NCBI GenBank assembly: GCA_965222215.1
Contig: OZ244931.1
Coordinates: 2,914,001 to 2,978,000, forward strand
Source: JABJAG01 sp965222215
GTDB taxonomy: Bacteria > Pseudomonadota > Alphaproteobacteria > UBA6615
Reading direction: 5' to 3'
DNA: 64,000 bases
Under the pieces are notes generated by a model. It worked only from the letters and a program-made list of their open reading frames with translations, was not told where the DNA came from and did no database searches. Of this stretch, positions 33,217 through 43,698 are shown in pieces (position 1 is the stretch's first letter; each line of letters begins with the position of its first letter). Both the position numbers and the translations under genes were made by a program.

Positions 33217-33513
33217 TCAGACGCGGATATCCAGGCGCTCGCCGGGTTCACCCGACGAAAGCGCCGGCGCGCTGCCCGGTGACGGCCGGTCGCCCGCGGA
33301 CGGCTCGTCGGCGACGGCCGGACGGGGTTCGCGGGCGGGCGGTGCGTCGGTCTGGGTCGCGACCGCCGCCCCGACGGCCTGTGCGCCGCCTGTCTCGGCG
33401 GGCGCGCTTGCCGGTGCCGTCTCCTGCGCCGCGGGTGCCGGGGCATCCTTGCGGGCGGCAGGTGTCGAATCCGGGATAAGCGTCGAGACGCCGTTCGTGG
33501 ACTGTATGTTCAT
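33217..33513 (-). CDS. Low-complexity Ala/Pro-rich small protein
   Basis: A 98-residue frame beginning MNIQSTNGVSTLIPD with AGGAG 11 bases upstream and ending GERLDIRV. The middle is Ala/Pro/Glu-rich and disordered. There is no signal peptide or known domain. The ribosome site, a non-repetitive start and end, and placement in a 560-base gap between lysK and the helicase favour a real gene, but codon bias in such GC-rich sequence can imitate this. Function unknown. Confidence 0.5.
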   Translation of the reverse strand: MNIQSTNGVSTLIPDSTPAARKDAPAPAAQETAPASAPAETGGAQAVGAAVATQTDAPPAREPRPAVADEPSAGDRPSPGSAPALSSGEPGERLDIRV

Positions 33514-33697
33514 GTCGCTCGTTTCTCCTGTCCGTCATTCTCTTCGGATCGGCGGACACACCGGCGCAAACACCGGGGCGTGTTCAGGTTTCTATTTTGG
33601 GTTTCCAGAGCGCCACGTCATCCGTTTTCGCTGAAGTTTCAGGCAAAACTTCCCTAAAAATTTAGCGATTCAGCCGCACCCCGCTAAGGTCGCCGCG

Positions 33698-36445
33698 ATG
33701 TCGTCGCACGCTCCGCAATTCTCTCGAATTCCCGCGCTTGTCGCCGGACGGACCTTCGCCACATGGCGCGGCCCCGACGGCGCGCGACAGGCGATTTCGC
33801 CCGACGAAGCCGCGCGGCTGGCCAAGGCCACGCCGCCCATTCTGTGCCACGCGCCCGCCACGGCCCGGCGTCTGCGCGTCGAAGGCGTGAACGGCTATGA
33901 CGTGCTGGAGCTTTTCGCCTTTGCCCGGCCGGCCGAGTTCACCCTGCCGACGATCCGCGGCCTCGCGCGCACGCTGGCCATCGAGGATGCCGGAGCCGAC
34001 GACGAGAGCGACCTCCTGCCCGCCATCGCCCACCGCCTGCTCGACGATATCGCCGCCAACACCGACGAACGCGACGCAATGACGGGTATCGCCCGTGCGC
34101 TACAGCGCGCGGGATGGTTGTGGGGACCGTTCGTCCTCGATGCGCTGAACACCGGCCCGTTGCCCGACGACGCAAACGCGACCGTCACGGGTGCGCTAGC
34201 GGTCTGGCGGTCCGTGCCCGAATGGAGCGAGGGCGCACCGGAGCCTCCGCCGGCCAACGATGCCGTCTCCGAAGACGAGGCGCGCGACCGCCTGGCGGAC
34301 CTGCTCGGCAGCGATTCCGAAACCCGCCCCGGACAGGGCGCGTACGCCGCCGCGACCGCTGCGGCCTTCGCGCCGCCACCCGCGCCGGACACGCCGAACG
34401 TGGTGCTCGCCGAAGCCGGGACCGGCACGGGCAAGACGCTCGGCTACATCGCGCCGGCCAGCGTCTGGTCCGAGAAAAACGCCGGGCCGGTCTGGATCAG
34501 CACCTACACCCGCAACCTGCAGCAGCAGATCGACCAGGAACTCGACCGTCTCTACCCGGACCCCGAGATGAAGGCGCGACAGGTGGTCATCCGCAAGGGG
34601 CGGGAGAACTATCTTTGCCTGCTGAACCTTGAAGACGCGGCGGGGCGCTTCACGGCGCTGCAGCGGCGCAACGCCGTCGGCGTGGGCCTGACGGCGCGCT
34701 GGGTGCAGGCGACGCGCGACGGCGACCTGGGCGGCGATTTTCCGGCCTGGATGGTCGATCTCGTGGGAGCCGCCCCGACCCTCGGCCTCGCGGACCGGCG
34801 CGGCGAATGCATCTATTCCGCCTGCACGTACTATTCGCGCTGCTTTGTCGAGCATTCGATCCGCAAGGCGCGGCGCGCCCGGCTGGTCGTCGCGAACCAT
34901 GCGCTGGTGATGATCCAGGCTGCGATGGGTACGGGCGAGGATTCCCAGCTTCCGACGAGGTATGTGTTCGACGAGGGCCACCATGTGTTCGACGCGGCGG
35001 ACTCCGCTTACGCCGCCCACCTCAGCGGACGCGAGATGGCGGAATTGCGCCGATGGCTGCTCGGCACCGAAGGCGGATCACGCCGCCGCACGGGGGGCCG
35101 AGCGCGCGGCCTGCGCGAACGCGCGGAAGACCTGATCGCGTCTGACGACTCCGATGCGTTCGAGGCTCTCTCGAACGCCCTGCAAGCCGCGCAGGCCCTG
35201 CCGGCACCGGGTTGGCTGAACCGCCTCTCGGGAAACACCCCGGAGGGCGCCTCCGAGATGTTTCTCGCCGAATGCCGCCAGCAGGTGTACGCCCGCGCGC
35301 CTGCCGATGCCGGTCCCTACTCCCTCGAAACCGACGTGCGCCCGCCCGCCGACGAACTGCCCGGAGCAGCCGGGGAGCTGCGCGAGGCGCTGATGGCGCT
35401 CGCACTGCCACTGCGCAAACTCTGTGCGCGATTGATCCGGCGGCTGGACGAAGACGCGGACGAGCTCGAAAGCACCGATCGGGTCCGGATCGAGGCCGTG
35501 GCGCGCGCCCTGCAACGGCGCGCCGAAGTGCTGCTCGGGGCCTGGATCGACATGCTCGACGCCGTCAACGCGCCCGCAACCGACGCCTTCGTGGACTGGC
35601 TGGAGGTGGAACGCATCGACGGCCGCGAGATCGACGCGGGCATGTTTCGTCACTGGGTGGACCCGACGGTTCCCTTCGCGGCTTCCATGGCCCCGGTCGC
35701 GCACGGAATGGTCGTGACATCCGCCACGCTGACGGACCGCAGCGGCGATGCCGAGGCCGACTGGCTGACGGCCGAGGCCCGCAGCGGCGCGGCGCATTTT
35801 CCGCAACCGGCCATACGCGCCCGGGTCGAATCGCCGTTCGACTACGCGACCCAGACGAAGGTCTTCATCGTCACCGATGTGCGCCGCAACGATGCCGACC
35901 AGGTGGCGGCAGCCATGCGTGAGCTTTTTCTGGCATCCGGCGGCGGTGCGCTCGGCCTGTTCACTTCCATCGCCCGCCTGCGGCAGGTCCACGCCCGCAT
36001 GGCCGACGCCATGGACGCCGCCGGCCTGCCGCTCTATGCCCAGCACGTCGACCAGCTCAACGTCGCGACGCTGATCGATATCTTTCGCGCGGAAGCGGAA
36101 TCCTGCCTGCTGGGCACCGATGCGGTCAGGGACGGCGTGGACGTGCCCGGGCGCTCGCTGCGCCTGCTCGCCTTCGACCGGGTCCCGTGGCCGCGCCCGA
36201 CGATCCTGCACCGCGCCCGTCGCGATGCGTTCGGCGCGCGGGGATACGACGACATGCTGGCGCGCCTGCGCCTGTCGCAGGCTTACGGCCGCCTCATCCG
36301 CCAGCGCAGCGACAAGGGCGTGTTCGTGATCCTCGACGCGGCGACACCCACCCGGCTGCTGAGCGCCTTCCCGGAAGCGGTCTCGCCCGAACGCGTCGGC
36401 CTCGTCGAGGCCATCGAGGGCGCGGAAGATTTCCTGGGAAGGTGA
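33698..36445 (+). CDS. DinG/XPD-type Fe-S DNA helicase
   Basis: A 915-residue superfamily 2 helicase. A 230-residue N-terminal region carries no motif I can name. Walker A is EAGTGTGKT (239-247) and the DEAH-type box is DEGH (425-428). Four cysteines at 307, 371, 376 and 382 are placed between motifs as in the 4Fe-4S domain of XPD/DinG. C-terminal motifs are TSATLTDRSG, LLGTDAVRDGVDVPGRSLRL and SQAYGRLIRQRSDKG. It should unwind DNA 5' to 3', with a role in repair or R-loop removal inferred from DinG. It stands alone. Confidence 0.9.
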   Translation: MSSHAPQFSRIPALVAGRTFATWRGPDGARQAISPDEAARLAKATPPILCHAPATARRLRVEGVNGYDVLELFAFARPAEFTLPTIRGLARTLAIEDAGADDESDLLPAIAHRLLDDIAANTDERDAMTGIARALQRAGWLWGPFVLDALNTGPLPDDANATVTGALAVWRSVPEWSEGAPEPPPANDAVSEDEARDRLADLLGSDSETRPGQGAYAAATAAAFAPPPAPDTPNVVLAEAGTGTGKTLGYIAPASVWSEKNAGPVWISTYTRNLQQQIDQELDRLYPDPEMKARQVVIRKGRENYLCLLNLEDAAGRFTALQRRNAVGVGLTARWVQATRDGDLGGDFPAWMVDLVGAAPTLGLADRRGECIYSACTYYSRCFVEHSIRKARRARLVVANHALVMIQAAMGTGEDSQLPTRYVFDEGHHVFDAADSAYAAHLSGREMAELRRWLLGTEGGSRRRTGGRARGLRERAEDLIASDDSDAFEALSNALQAAQALPAPGWLNRLSGNTPEGASEMFLAECRQQVYARAPADAGPYSLETDVRPPADELPGAAGELREALMALALPLRKLCARLIRRLDEDADELESTDRVRIEAVARALQRRAEVLLGAWIDMLDAVNAPATDAFVDWLEVERIDGREIDAGMFRHWVDPTVPFAASMAPVAHGMVVTSATLTDRSGDAEADWLTAEARSGAAHFPQPAIRARVESPFDYATQTKVFIVTDVRRNDADQVAAAMRELFLASGGGALGLFTSIARLRQVHARMADAMDAAGLPLYAQHVDQLNVATLIDIFRAEAESCLLGTDAVRDGVDVPGRSLRLLAFDRVPWPRPTILHRARRDAFGARGYDDMLARLRLSQAYGRLIRQRSDKGVFVILDAATPTRLLSAFPEAVSPERVGLVEAIEGAEDFLGR

Positions 36446-36463
36446 GCCACCCGACCGCTCCGG

Positions 36464-36517
36464 GTTGCTTCGCTTCGCTCGCAATGACGGCGTGACCTGG
36501 CTGTCATTGCGAACCGC
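36464..36517. repeat. Dispersed repeat, TTGCTTCG/GCAATGAC type
   Basis: GGTTGCTTCGCTTCGCTCGC AATGACGG and an inverted GTCATTGCGA lie within 54 bases after the helicase stop. The core TTGCTTCG...CTCGCAATGAC is shared with 38920-39004 and 15057-15087. Confidence 0.75.
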
Positions 36518-36550
36518 GCCGAATCCTGAGAAGTCCGGACAATCGCCGGG

Positions 36551-37489
36551 TCAGGACGTCCCGAACCATGCCAGCAGCGCGCTGACGGTGACCACCGACA
36601 GAACGGTCGATACGAGGATCGCCGCCGAGCTGCGCTGGACGAAGATTCCGTACTTCTGGGCGATCACGAACGACAGCGCGCCGGTCGGCAGGGCCGCCAT
36701 GAGGACCACACCGCGGGTCATCTCGAAGTTCAGGTCGAACACGGACACCGCGAGCCACCACGTGACGAGCGGCTGCACAAGCAGCTTCGCGGCCACCATC
36801 CAGCCGACTTCCGTCGCGCCTGCCGACAGGGGTTTCCCGACAAGGAAAAGCCCCATCGCAAACAGGGCGCACGGGCCCGCCGCCGCGCCCATCAGTTCGG
36901 CGAAGTTGGTCAGGGCGACCGGCAACCCCATCCCCGACCAGGACCAGAGAATGCCGGCCACGGGCGCAATGAACAGCGGCCCGGTCACGACCGCCCGGAC
37001 CGCGTCGCCCAGCACACGGACCGGCGCACGCCCAGAACCGCTGCCGATCTCTACGAACAGGATCGCCAGGCCGATAATCACGGCGGAATTCACCGCCGTC
37101 GCGATGACGGCGGGCAACGTGCCGTCGGGCCCGAACGCCGCGATGAACAGCGGAATGCCCATGTAGCCGGTGTTGGCGAAAATCGTCGTAAGACCGTGCA
37201 GGCTCAGACCGGCGAAGCTGTTGGGGAACAGGAATTTCGCGATCAGCATCGACGGGGCGGCGACCGCGACCATGCCGATAGAGAACGTCCAGATGAACGG
37301 CCAGTTGAACACGTCGGATAGCGGCACCGTCGCCATCGACAGAAACAGCACCGGCGGCAGCGCAAACCAGTAGACGAACGCATTCAGCGCTTCGGAACTG
37401 GTCTCTCCGAGAATGCGGAAGCGTCCGGCGAGGAAACCGGCGAGCATGATCGCAAAAACGGGAAGGGCAACATCGACAACGGCAGACAT
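36551..37489 (-). CDS. AEC-family (auxin efflux carrier) transporter
   Basis: A 312-residue integral membrane protein with about ten hydrophobic segments. LPVFAIMLAGFLAGRFRIL at the start, FANTGYMGIPLFIAAFGP in the middle and the symmetrical VVLMAALPTGALSFVIAQKY near the end are AEC hallmarks. Bacterial members export or import organic acids such as malate or malonate; the substrate here is unknown. I use ATG 37489 with AGGTGG upstream instead of GTG 37498. It is divergent from terB. Confidence 0.9.
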   Translation of the reverse strand: MSAVVDVALPVFAIMLAGFLAGRFRILGETSSEALNAFVYWFALPPVLFLSMATVPLSDVFNWPFIWTFSIGMVAVAAPSMLIAKFLFPNSFAGLSLHGLTTIFANTGYMGIPLFIAAFGPDGTLPAVIATAVNSAVIIGLAILFVEIGSGSGRAPVRVLGDAVRAVVTGPLFIAPVAGILWSWSGMGLPVALTNFAELMGAAAGPCALFAMGLFLVGKPLSAGATEVGWMVAAKLLVQPLVTWWLAVSVFDLNFEMTRGVVLMAALPTGALSFVIAQKYGIFVQRSSAAILVSTVLSVVTVSALLAWFGTS

Positions 37490-37617
37490 GATCCCCACCT
37501 ATATGCGGCACATCCCGTGCTGTCGATCCTCCGATAGGTCCAGAGTGGGCCGGCGGCTTGACGATCCCCCCCACCGAGCGCTTTAACCGTTGCGGTTTCA
37601 CGAAGGAAATAACTGAC

Positions 37618-38022
37618 ATGATCGAATCCCAGACCGCCCTCATCTACACCATGGTGCTGGTCTCCGCGGCGGACAGCGAGATGAGCGACGCGGAGCTCGC
37701 GCGGATGGGCGAAATCGTCCGACAGCTTCCGGTGTTTTCCGGTTTCGACGCGGACCAGCTGAGCGATGTGGCGCAGGAGTGCGCCGAAATTCTCGGCGAG
37801 GACGACGGGCTGGACAAGGCGCTGGCGCAGATCCGCGACAACCTGCCCGATCACCTGCGCGAGACGGCCTATGTGCTGGCCTGCGACATCGCCGTCGCCG
37901 ACCTACGCGCCAGCCAGGAGGAACTCCGCCTGCTGGAGATGCTGCGTTACTCGCTCGACCTCGACCGCCTGCACGCCGCCGCCATCGAGCGCGCGGCCCG
38001 CGCGCGCTACGCAGTCGCCTGA
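37618..38022 (+). CDS. TerB-family (tellurite resistance) protein
   Basis: A 134-residue helical protein: ALIYTMVLVSAADSEMSDAE, LPDHLRETAYVLACDIAVAD and QEELRLLEMLRYSLDLD are the paired acidic metal-site helices of the TerB fold. Despite the name most single-gene members have no shown link to tellurite. AAGGA precedes the ATG at 37618. The dehydrogenase gene follows 7 bases later, so the two are co-transcribed. Confidence 0.88.
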   Translation: MIESQTALIYTMVLVSAADSEMSDAELARMGEIVRQLPVFSGFDADQLSDVAQECAEILGEDDGLDKALAQIRDNLPDHLRETAYVLACDIAVADLRASQEELRLLEMLRYSLDLDRLHAAAIERAARARYAVA

Positions 38023-38029
38023 TCGCGTC

Positions 38030-38911
38030 ATGGGGGCGCTCGACGGCAGGAAGATCGGGTTCATCGGCCTCGGCCTGATGGGTAAGCCCATGGCGCGCAA
38101 CCTGCACGCCGCGGGCGCCGCCATGACCGTGACCAGCCGCTCGGCGGGTCCCGCCGAGGAACTGGCGGGCGAAGGCATGACTGCCGCGGCCACCGCCCGC
38201 GAGGTCACAGAGAAAAGCGACACGGTGATCGTCATGGTGACAGACACCGGCGCGGTCGACAAAGTCCTGCACGGCGAAAACGGCGTGATCGCCGGGCTGT
38301 CGGCCGGCAAGTCCGTGATCGATATGAGCACCACCAAGGTGCGTGAGACCCGCGAATGGGCCGAAGAGGTCAAGGCCGCGGGCGCACACTATATCGACGC
38401 GCCGGTCTCCGGCGGGACCGTCGGGGCGGAAGCCGGAGAGCTGACCATCATGGTCGGCGCCGACGACGACGCTATCGCGGACGCGATGCCGATCTTCGAG
38501 ACACTGGGCCGCAACATTACCCACATCGGCGGCATCGGCGCCGGACAGGTTACCAAGACCGCAAACCAGGCGATCGTCGGCATGACCCTGGCCGCCGTCG
38601 CCGAAGGATTGACGTTGGCGGACCGCGCCGGCGTCGATCCGGGCAAGGTGCGCACCGCGCTGCTGGGCGGTTTTGCCGAATCCCGCGTTCTGGACCTGCA
38701 CGGCGGCCGCATGGTGGAGCGTGAGTTCGAACCGGGCGGGCGCGCCTCGGTTCATCACAAGGACATCCTGCAGGCGCTCGAACTCGCCGAACAGGTCGGC
38801 CTCGACCTTGTGTCCACGCGGACCAACCTGCAGCTCTGGCAGAAGATGCTGGACCGCGGCTGGCAGGATCTCGATCAGGCCGGGATCATCCGGGCGGTGG
38901 AAGAGGAGTAG
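38030..38911 (+). CDS. NAD(P)-dependent beta-hydroxyacid dehydrogenase
   Basis: A 293-residue enzyme of the 3-hydroxyisobutyrate/tartronate-semialdehyde dehydrogenase family. GFIGLGLMGKPMARNL (10-25) is the Rossmann loop, DAPVSGGTVGAEAGELTIMV is the substrate signature and the catalytic lysine is in GQVTKTANQAIVG. It oxidises or reduces a short beta-hydroxyacid in the cytoplasm. The operon partner TerB gives no hint to substrate. Confidence 0.92.
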   Translation: MGALDGRKIGFIGLGLMGKPMARNLHAAGAAMTVTSRSAGPAEELAGEGMTAAATAREVTEKSDTVIVMVTDTGAVDKVLHGENGVIAGLSAGKSVIDMSTTKVRETREWAEEVKAAGAHYIDAPVSGGTVGAEAGELTIMVGADDDAIADAMPIFETLGRNITHIGGIGAGQVTKTANQAIVGMTLAAVAEGLTLADRAGVDPGKVRTALLGGFAESRVLDLHGGRMVEREFEPGGRASVHHKDILQALELAEQVGLDLVSTRTNLQLWQKMLDRGWQDLDQAGIIRAVEEE

Positions 38912-38919
38912 AGCTTCGC

Positions 38920-39004
38920 GTCATTGCGAGGAGCAACGCGACGAAGCAATCCATTTTCGCGCGATGCCGCTCTGGATTGCTTCGCCCTGCGGGCTCGCAA
39001 TGAC
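38920..39004. repeat. Complete dispersed palindromic repeat (TTGCGAG type)
   Basis: An 85-base palindrome: the left arm GTCATTGCGAG...CGAAGCAATCCA and right arm TGGATTGCTTCG...CTCGCAATGAC are exact inverted copies around a short centre. It lies directly before the groEL terminator. It is the full-length reference for the partial copies at 15057 and 36464. Confidence 0.85.
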
Positions 39005-39010
39005 AATTCC

Positions 39011-39047
39011 CAAAGAAAAAGGGCCGCACCGTTGCCGGTGCGGCCCT
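39011..39047 (-). terminator. Terminator of the groESL operon
   Basis: A perfect 11-bp stem (39020-39030 with 39037-39047) with a six-base loop is followed on the minus strand by TTTTTCTTTG, 27 bases beyond the groEL stop. Confidence 0.92.
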
Positions 39048-39073
39048 CTTTGCAGATGTCCGGGTGGGACGGC

Positions 39074-40723
<1,650 letters not shown>

Positions 40724-40750
40724 GTTCGTATTCCTTCCTCGAATCTCGAG

Positions 40751-41065
40751 TTAAGCGGCCTTTTTGGCCTTCTTGGTGGCTTCGATCACGCCCATGATGT
40801 CGGACTCCTTCATGATGAGGAGCTCTTCACCGTCGATCGTGACTTCCGTGCCCGACCACTTGCCGAACAGCACGCGATCACCGGCCTTCACATCCATCGG
40901 GGTGGTCTTGCCGTCTTCGTTCGTGGCGCCCGGGCCCACGGAAACGACTTCGCCTTCGGACGGCTTTTCCTGGGCCGTGTCGGGAATGATGATCCCGCCG
41001 GCGGTCTTTTCATCGGAACCGACGCGGCGAACTACCACCCGGTCATGCAAGGGGCGAAAACCCAT
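40751..41065 (-). CDS. groS: Co-chaperonin GroES (Hsp10)
   Basis: A 104-residue lid protein of GroEL. FRPLHDRVVVRRVGSDEKTA, the mobile loop GGIIIPDTAQEKPSEGEVVS, GDRVLFGKWSGTEV and ELLIMKESDIMGVIE are standard; the basic tail KKAKKAA extends slightly beyond the average. The leader carries one sigma-70 promoter and two CIRCE-type operators. Confidence 0.98.
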   Translation of the reverse strand: MGFRPLHDRVVVRRVGSDEKTAGGIIIPDTAQEKPSEGEVVSVGPGATNEDGKTTPMDVKAGDRVLFGKWSGTEVTIDGEELLIMKESDIMGVIEATKKAKKAA

Positions 41066-41116
41066 CGCTCTATCCTCCTGTTAAATCGAATTTTTTCGCG
41101 CTGCGCAGCCAGGTTG

Positions 41117-41143
41117 CTAGCACTCATGTTGCGCGAGTGCCAG
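41117..41143 (-). promoter_or_regulatory. CIRCE operator 1 (HrcA binding site)
   Basis: CTAGCACTC-N9-GAGTGCCAG matches the consensus TTAGCACTC-N9-GAGTGCTAA with the exact nine-base spacer and three mismatches. It begins two bases downstream of the -10 box of the groES promoter and would cover the transcription start. Confidence 0.88.
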
Positions 41144-41144
41144 A

Positions 41145-41173
41145 CAGATAGTGATCCTGTGTTTAGCCGTCAA
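41145..41173 (-). promoter_or_regulatory. Sigma-70-type promoter of groESL
   Basis: On the minus strand TTGACG (41168-41173), a 17-base spacer and TATCTG (41145-41150) form a recognisable promoter lying between the two CIRCE elements, so HrcA could block it from both sides. No sigma-32 box was seen. Confidence 0.65.
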
Positions 41174-41216
41174 CAGTGCGTGATCCGCGCGGGCGAAAAA
41201 AATTATCTGGCGGTTA

Positions 41217-41243
41217 GCAGCACTCTCGCTGGATCGGTGCTAA
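41217..41243 (-). promoter_or_regulatory. CIRCE operator 2 (degenerate)
   Basis: GCAGCACTC-N9-CGGTGCTAA keeps the nine-base spacer and the inner AGCACTC and GTGCTAA cores. It lies 100 bases upstream of operator 1 (centre to centre), beyond the -35 box. It also faces the usg gene, which could share the control. Confidence 0.7.
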
Positions 41244-41339
41244 TCGCCTGATGTTAAACAATTTTTTAGTTGTCGCCGGAAGAAGCGCTTCGGATAATTC
41301 TTTGTGTTCAGTGATTCGTTTTTGCAAGCGAGGCATTCG

Positions 41340-41606
41340 ATGCGAAAAAACATGGCGTTACAGCTCGACGGATGGCGGATGACGACCGCCGAGATCCTCT
41401 ATCACATGCCCGACCACCCCGGGATTCTGCAGAGCTTTGTATGGCAAAAGCTGGACTACCCGCCGGAGTTCCCGAAGTTGCACAAGTTTCTCGATTTCTG
41501 GAAAGAGAACCTCGACGGCCCTCTGCATTCGGTGCGCGTCGGCCATGTGGAGATTATCTCGCCGCCGAAGTTCCAGCCCGTCGCCGCCTCCTTCGAGGTG
41601 CACTAG
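41340..41606 (+). CDS. usg: Usg family protein
   Basis: An 88-residue cytoplasmic protein with LDGWRMTTAEILYHMPDHP, LQSFVWQKLDYPPEFPKLHK and FLDFWKENLDGPLHSVRVGH, the Usg pattern known from alphaproteobacteria and named from its place near trp genes. The ATG at 41340 has GAGG six bases upstream. No trp genes are present here; instead it is divergent from groESL across the CIRCE region. Biochemical function is not known. Confidence 0.88.
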   Translation: MRKNMALQLDGWRMTTAEILYHMPDHPGILQSFVWQKLDYPPEFPKLHKFLDFWKENLDGPLHSVRVGHVEIISPPKFQPVAASFEVH

Positions 41607-41636
41607 CTGGCGGATCGGTGGCGCCGGCGGTGCCGA

Positions 41637-42329
41637 TCAGATCGCGCCGCTAAGCTTCCCGGAAAACCGCGTGAACCCATCGGTGATGTGCGCGGCGGTT
41701 GCGGTCCGGGCCACGTCGGCGTCCTGCCGCTCGACCGCGCGTACGATGACATCATGCTCGGACACGATTTCGTCCAGGTCCGGCACGCCGAGCCCGAACA
41801 ATTCACGCGATACCCGTGAGCCGTAGTTGAGGGATGCGTGTGCGTCGCGCACGAAACGGTTACCGGCCGCAGCAACGAGGCCGGCGTGAAACTCATCGTT
41901 CAATTCGAGCACCTTGCGAAAATCAGCAAAGGTCTTGCCCGGCTCGCATTCCGATATCCGCGCATTGATCGCGTCGAGCCGCTTAACCAGCGACGCATCT
42001 GCCTTAGCGACAACATTGTCCATAACCGCCGTTTCGAGAAAGCAGCGCGCCTCGAAGAGTTGGCGCAAGTCATCCACCGACAGCCGCGACGCGACGCGAT
42101 AGCCCTTGTTCGGATCGTGATCGACGAGGTGTTTTTCTCGCAGGCGCGCAAGCGCTTCACGAATCGGAATCGGGCTCGTTCCCAAGTCATCGGCAATCTG
42201 GTCGATGATCAGGCGGCTGCCAGGTTCGCGCTCGCCATCGACGATCTGCTGCTGGAGACGCTCGAATGCCTGAGCCGCCAGTCCGGGGGTTCCAATCTTC
42301 TCCGATCGCTTCGCCAATTTGCGCTCCAT
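41637..42329 (-). CDS. GntR-family regulator (FadR/FCD subfamily)
   Basis: A 230-residue repressor. The winged helix spans residues 14-80: AAQAFERLQQQIVDGEREPG, SRLIIDQIADDLGTSPIPIR and EALARLREKHLVDHDPNKGY. The C-terminal FCD helical bundle (residues 85-225) keeps metal-ligand type residues (ELNDEFHAGLVAAAG; VSEHDVIVRAVERQDADVA). ATG 42329 is the start used. It is divergent from the CoA-transferase operon across an A+T-only tract and is its likely regulator. The effector should be a pathway acid or CoA ester. Confidence 0.92.
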   Translation of the reverse strand: MERKLAKRSEKIGTPGLAAQAFERLQQQIVDGEREPGSRLIIDQIADDLGTSPIPIREALARLREKHLVDHDPNKGYRVASRLSVDDLRQLFEARCFLETAVMDNVVAKADASLVKRLDAINARISECEPGKTFADFRKVLELNDEFHAGLVAAAGNRFVRDAHASLNYGSRVSRELFGLGVPDLDEIVSEHDVIVRAVERQDADVARTATAAHITDGFTRFSGKLSGAI

Positions 42330-42417
42330 GTGATTGCGACCCACAACGGGGATCGGCGCACGCTGTGATCCGCGCCGCCAGCGCGAACCGTGGAATATCA
42401 CTTGCGTCCACAGATTC

Positions 42418-42441
42418 GATATCATATATTATATATTATTT
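42418..42441. promoter_or_regulatory. A+T-rich tract, probable promoter/operator of the catabolic operon
   Basis: GATATCATATATTATATATT ATTT is almost pure A+T in a chromosome with GC well above 60 percent and contains overlapping near-palindromes. It lies 25-48 bases before the CoA-transferase ATG, between it and the divergent gntR gene. I infer the -10 region plus GntR operator; no exact FadR-type site is seen. Confidence 0.5.
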
Positions 42442-42465
42442 GAAATTCCGGGTTTGGGTTTTGCC

Positions 42466-43698
42466 ATGGCACAGCAATCGAATTCACCGCAGGATCGGCT
42501 GCCGCTTTCGGGAATCCGCGTGCTCGATCTCACGATCGCGATGGCGGGCCCGCTGGCAACCCAGCGACTTGCCGACATGGGCGCCGACGTCGTCAAGGTC
42601 GAGGTACCGGGCGCGGGCGACCTGACACGGGTGTTCACGCTGTCGGGACTTCGCCTCGGCGGCGAGACGACAAGCTTTCTGGCTCTCAACCGGAACAAAC
42701 GCTCGCTCGCGCTCAACCTGAAGTCGGCGCGCGGCCGAGAGGTGCTTCTGCAAATGGCGGAAACGGCCGACGTCCTGATCCAGAACTTCCGCCCCGGCGT
42801 CGCCGAGCGGCTCGGGGTTGATTTCGAGACGGTCCGCGGCCGAAACCCCTCGATCGTCTACTGTTCGATCAGCGGCTACGGCGACGAAGGCCCGATGGCC
42901 GAGCGGCCGGGACAGGACCTGCTCGTACAGGCCTTCTCCGGCATGATGTACAATGCCGGCACGGCCGACGGCCCGCCGCACCCGGCCCCCGTTTATCTCG
43001 TCGACACCTGCGCGTCGCATCTGGCGACGTCGGGCATCCTGGCCGGCCTTCTCGCCACCGCGCGCGGCGCCGAGGCGCAGCACGTGAAGGTATCCCTTCT
43101 CGGGGCAGCACTAGAAATCCAGAGCCAGGAGGTGATGACACACCGCGCGACAGGCAACCTCGCCCCGCGCTCGGCAGCCCCATACGCAAGCGCCTGGCTG
43201 GAGCCGCCCTACGGGGTCTATCCGACGCGCGATTCATGGCTGGCCCTGTCTCAGAACGACCTTCATGTGCTGGCGGACGCGGTAGATTGCCCGGCACTGG
43301 CAACCCTCCAAGACGACCGCCCCGATACCGGCCCCGATGCCGCGAAAGAGCAGGGCTGGCGCGAAGAAATGTATCGACTGCTGGCCGAGGCACTAAGAAA
43401 GCAGGACACGGATTTCTGGATCGAGAAGCTTATCCCGCTGGGAATCTGGTGCGGACCGGTCAACGATTACGACAGCCTGCAGGCCAACCCGCAGGCCGAA
43501 CGCTTTTTCGGATCGTTCGATCACCCGGGTGCCGGTCCCGTGGCGTGCGTCGCGCCCCAGATCCGGTTCGAACAATGTGCCGCGCCCGGCCTGCGTCCGC
43601 CGCCGGGCCTCGGCGAACACACCGACGAGGTACTTTCCGAACTCGGCCTGTCTCGTGACGAGATCGCCGAACTGCGCGAACAGGAATGCGTCGCATGA
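42466..43698 (+). CDS. CaiB/BaiF-family CoA transferase
   Basis: A 410-residue class III CoA transferase moving CoA from a donor thioester to an acid. PLSGIRVLDLTIAMAGPLAT (13-32), GADVVKVEVPGAGDL, NRNKRSLALNLKSARGREVL and the catalytic aspartate D151 in ERPGQDLLVQAFSGMM are typical. It opens the operon, so it probably activates the imported acid to its CoA ester. Its stop overlaps the ATG of the next gene (ATGA). Donor and acceptor are unknown. Confidence 0.93.
   Translation: MAQQSNSPQDRLPLSGIRVLDLTIAMAGPLATQRLADMGADVVKVEVPGAGDLTRVFTLSGLRLGGETTSFLALNRNKRSLALNLKSARGREVLLQMAETADVLIQNFRPGVAERLGVDFETVRGRNPSIVYCSISGYGDEGPMAERPGQDLLVQAFSGMMYNAGTADGPPHPAPVYLVDTCASHLATSGILAGLLATARGAEAQHVKVSLLGAALEIQSQEVMTHRATGNLAPRSAAPYASAWLEPPYGVYPTRDSWLALSQNDLHVLADAVDCPALATLQDDRPDTGPDAAKEQGWREEMYRLLAEALRKQDTDFWIEKLIPLGIWCGPVNDYDSLQANPQAERFFGSFDHPGAGPVACVAPQIRFEQCAAPGLRPPPGLGEHTDEVLSELGLSRDEIAELREQECVA

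Noticed and set aside
37618..38022. Tellurite resistance operon
   Set aside because: Only a single TerB-fold gene is present; no terA, C, D, E or Z genes are near.
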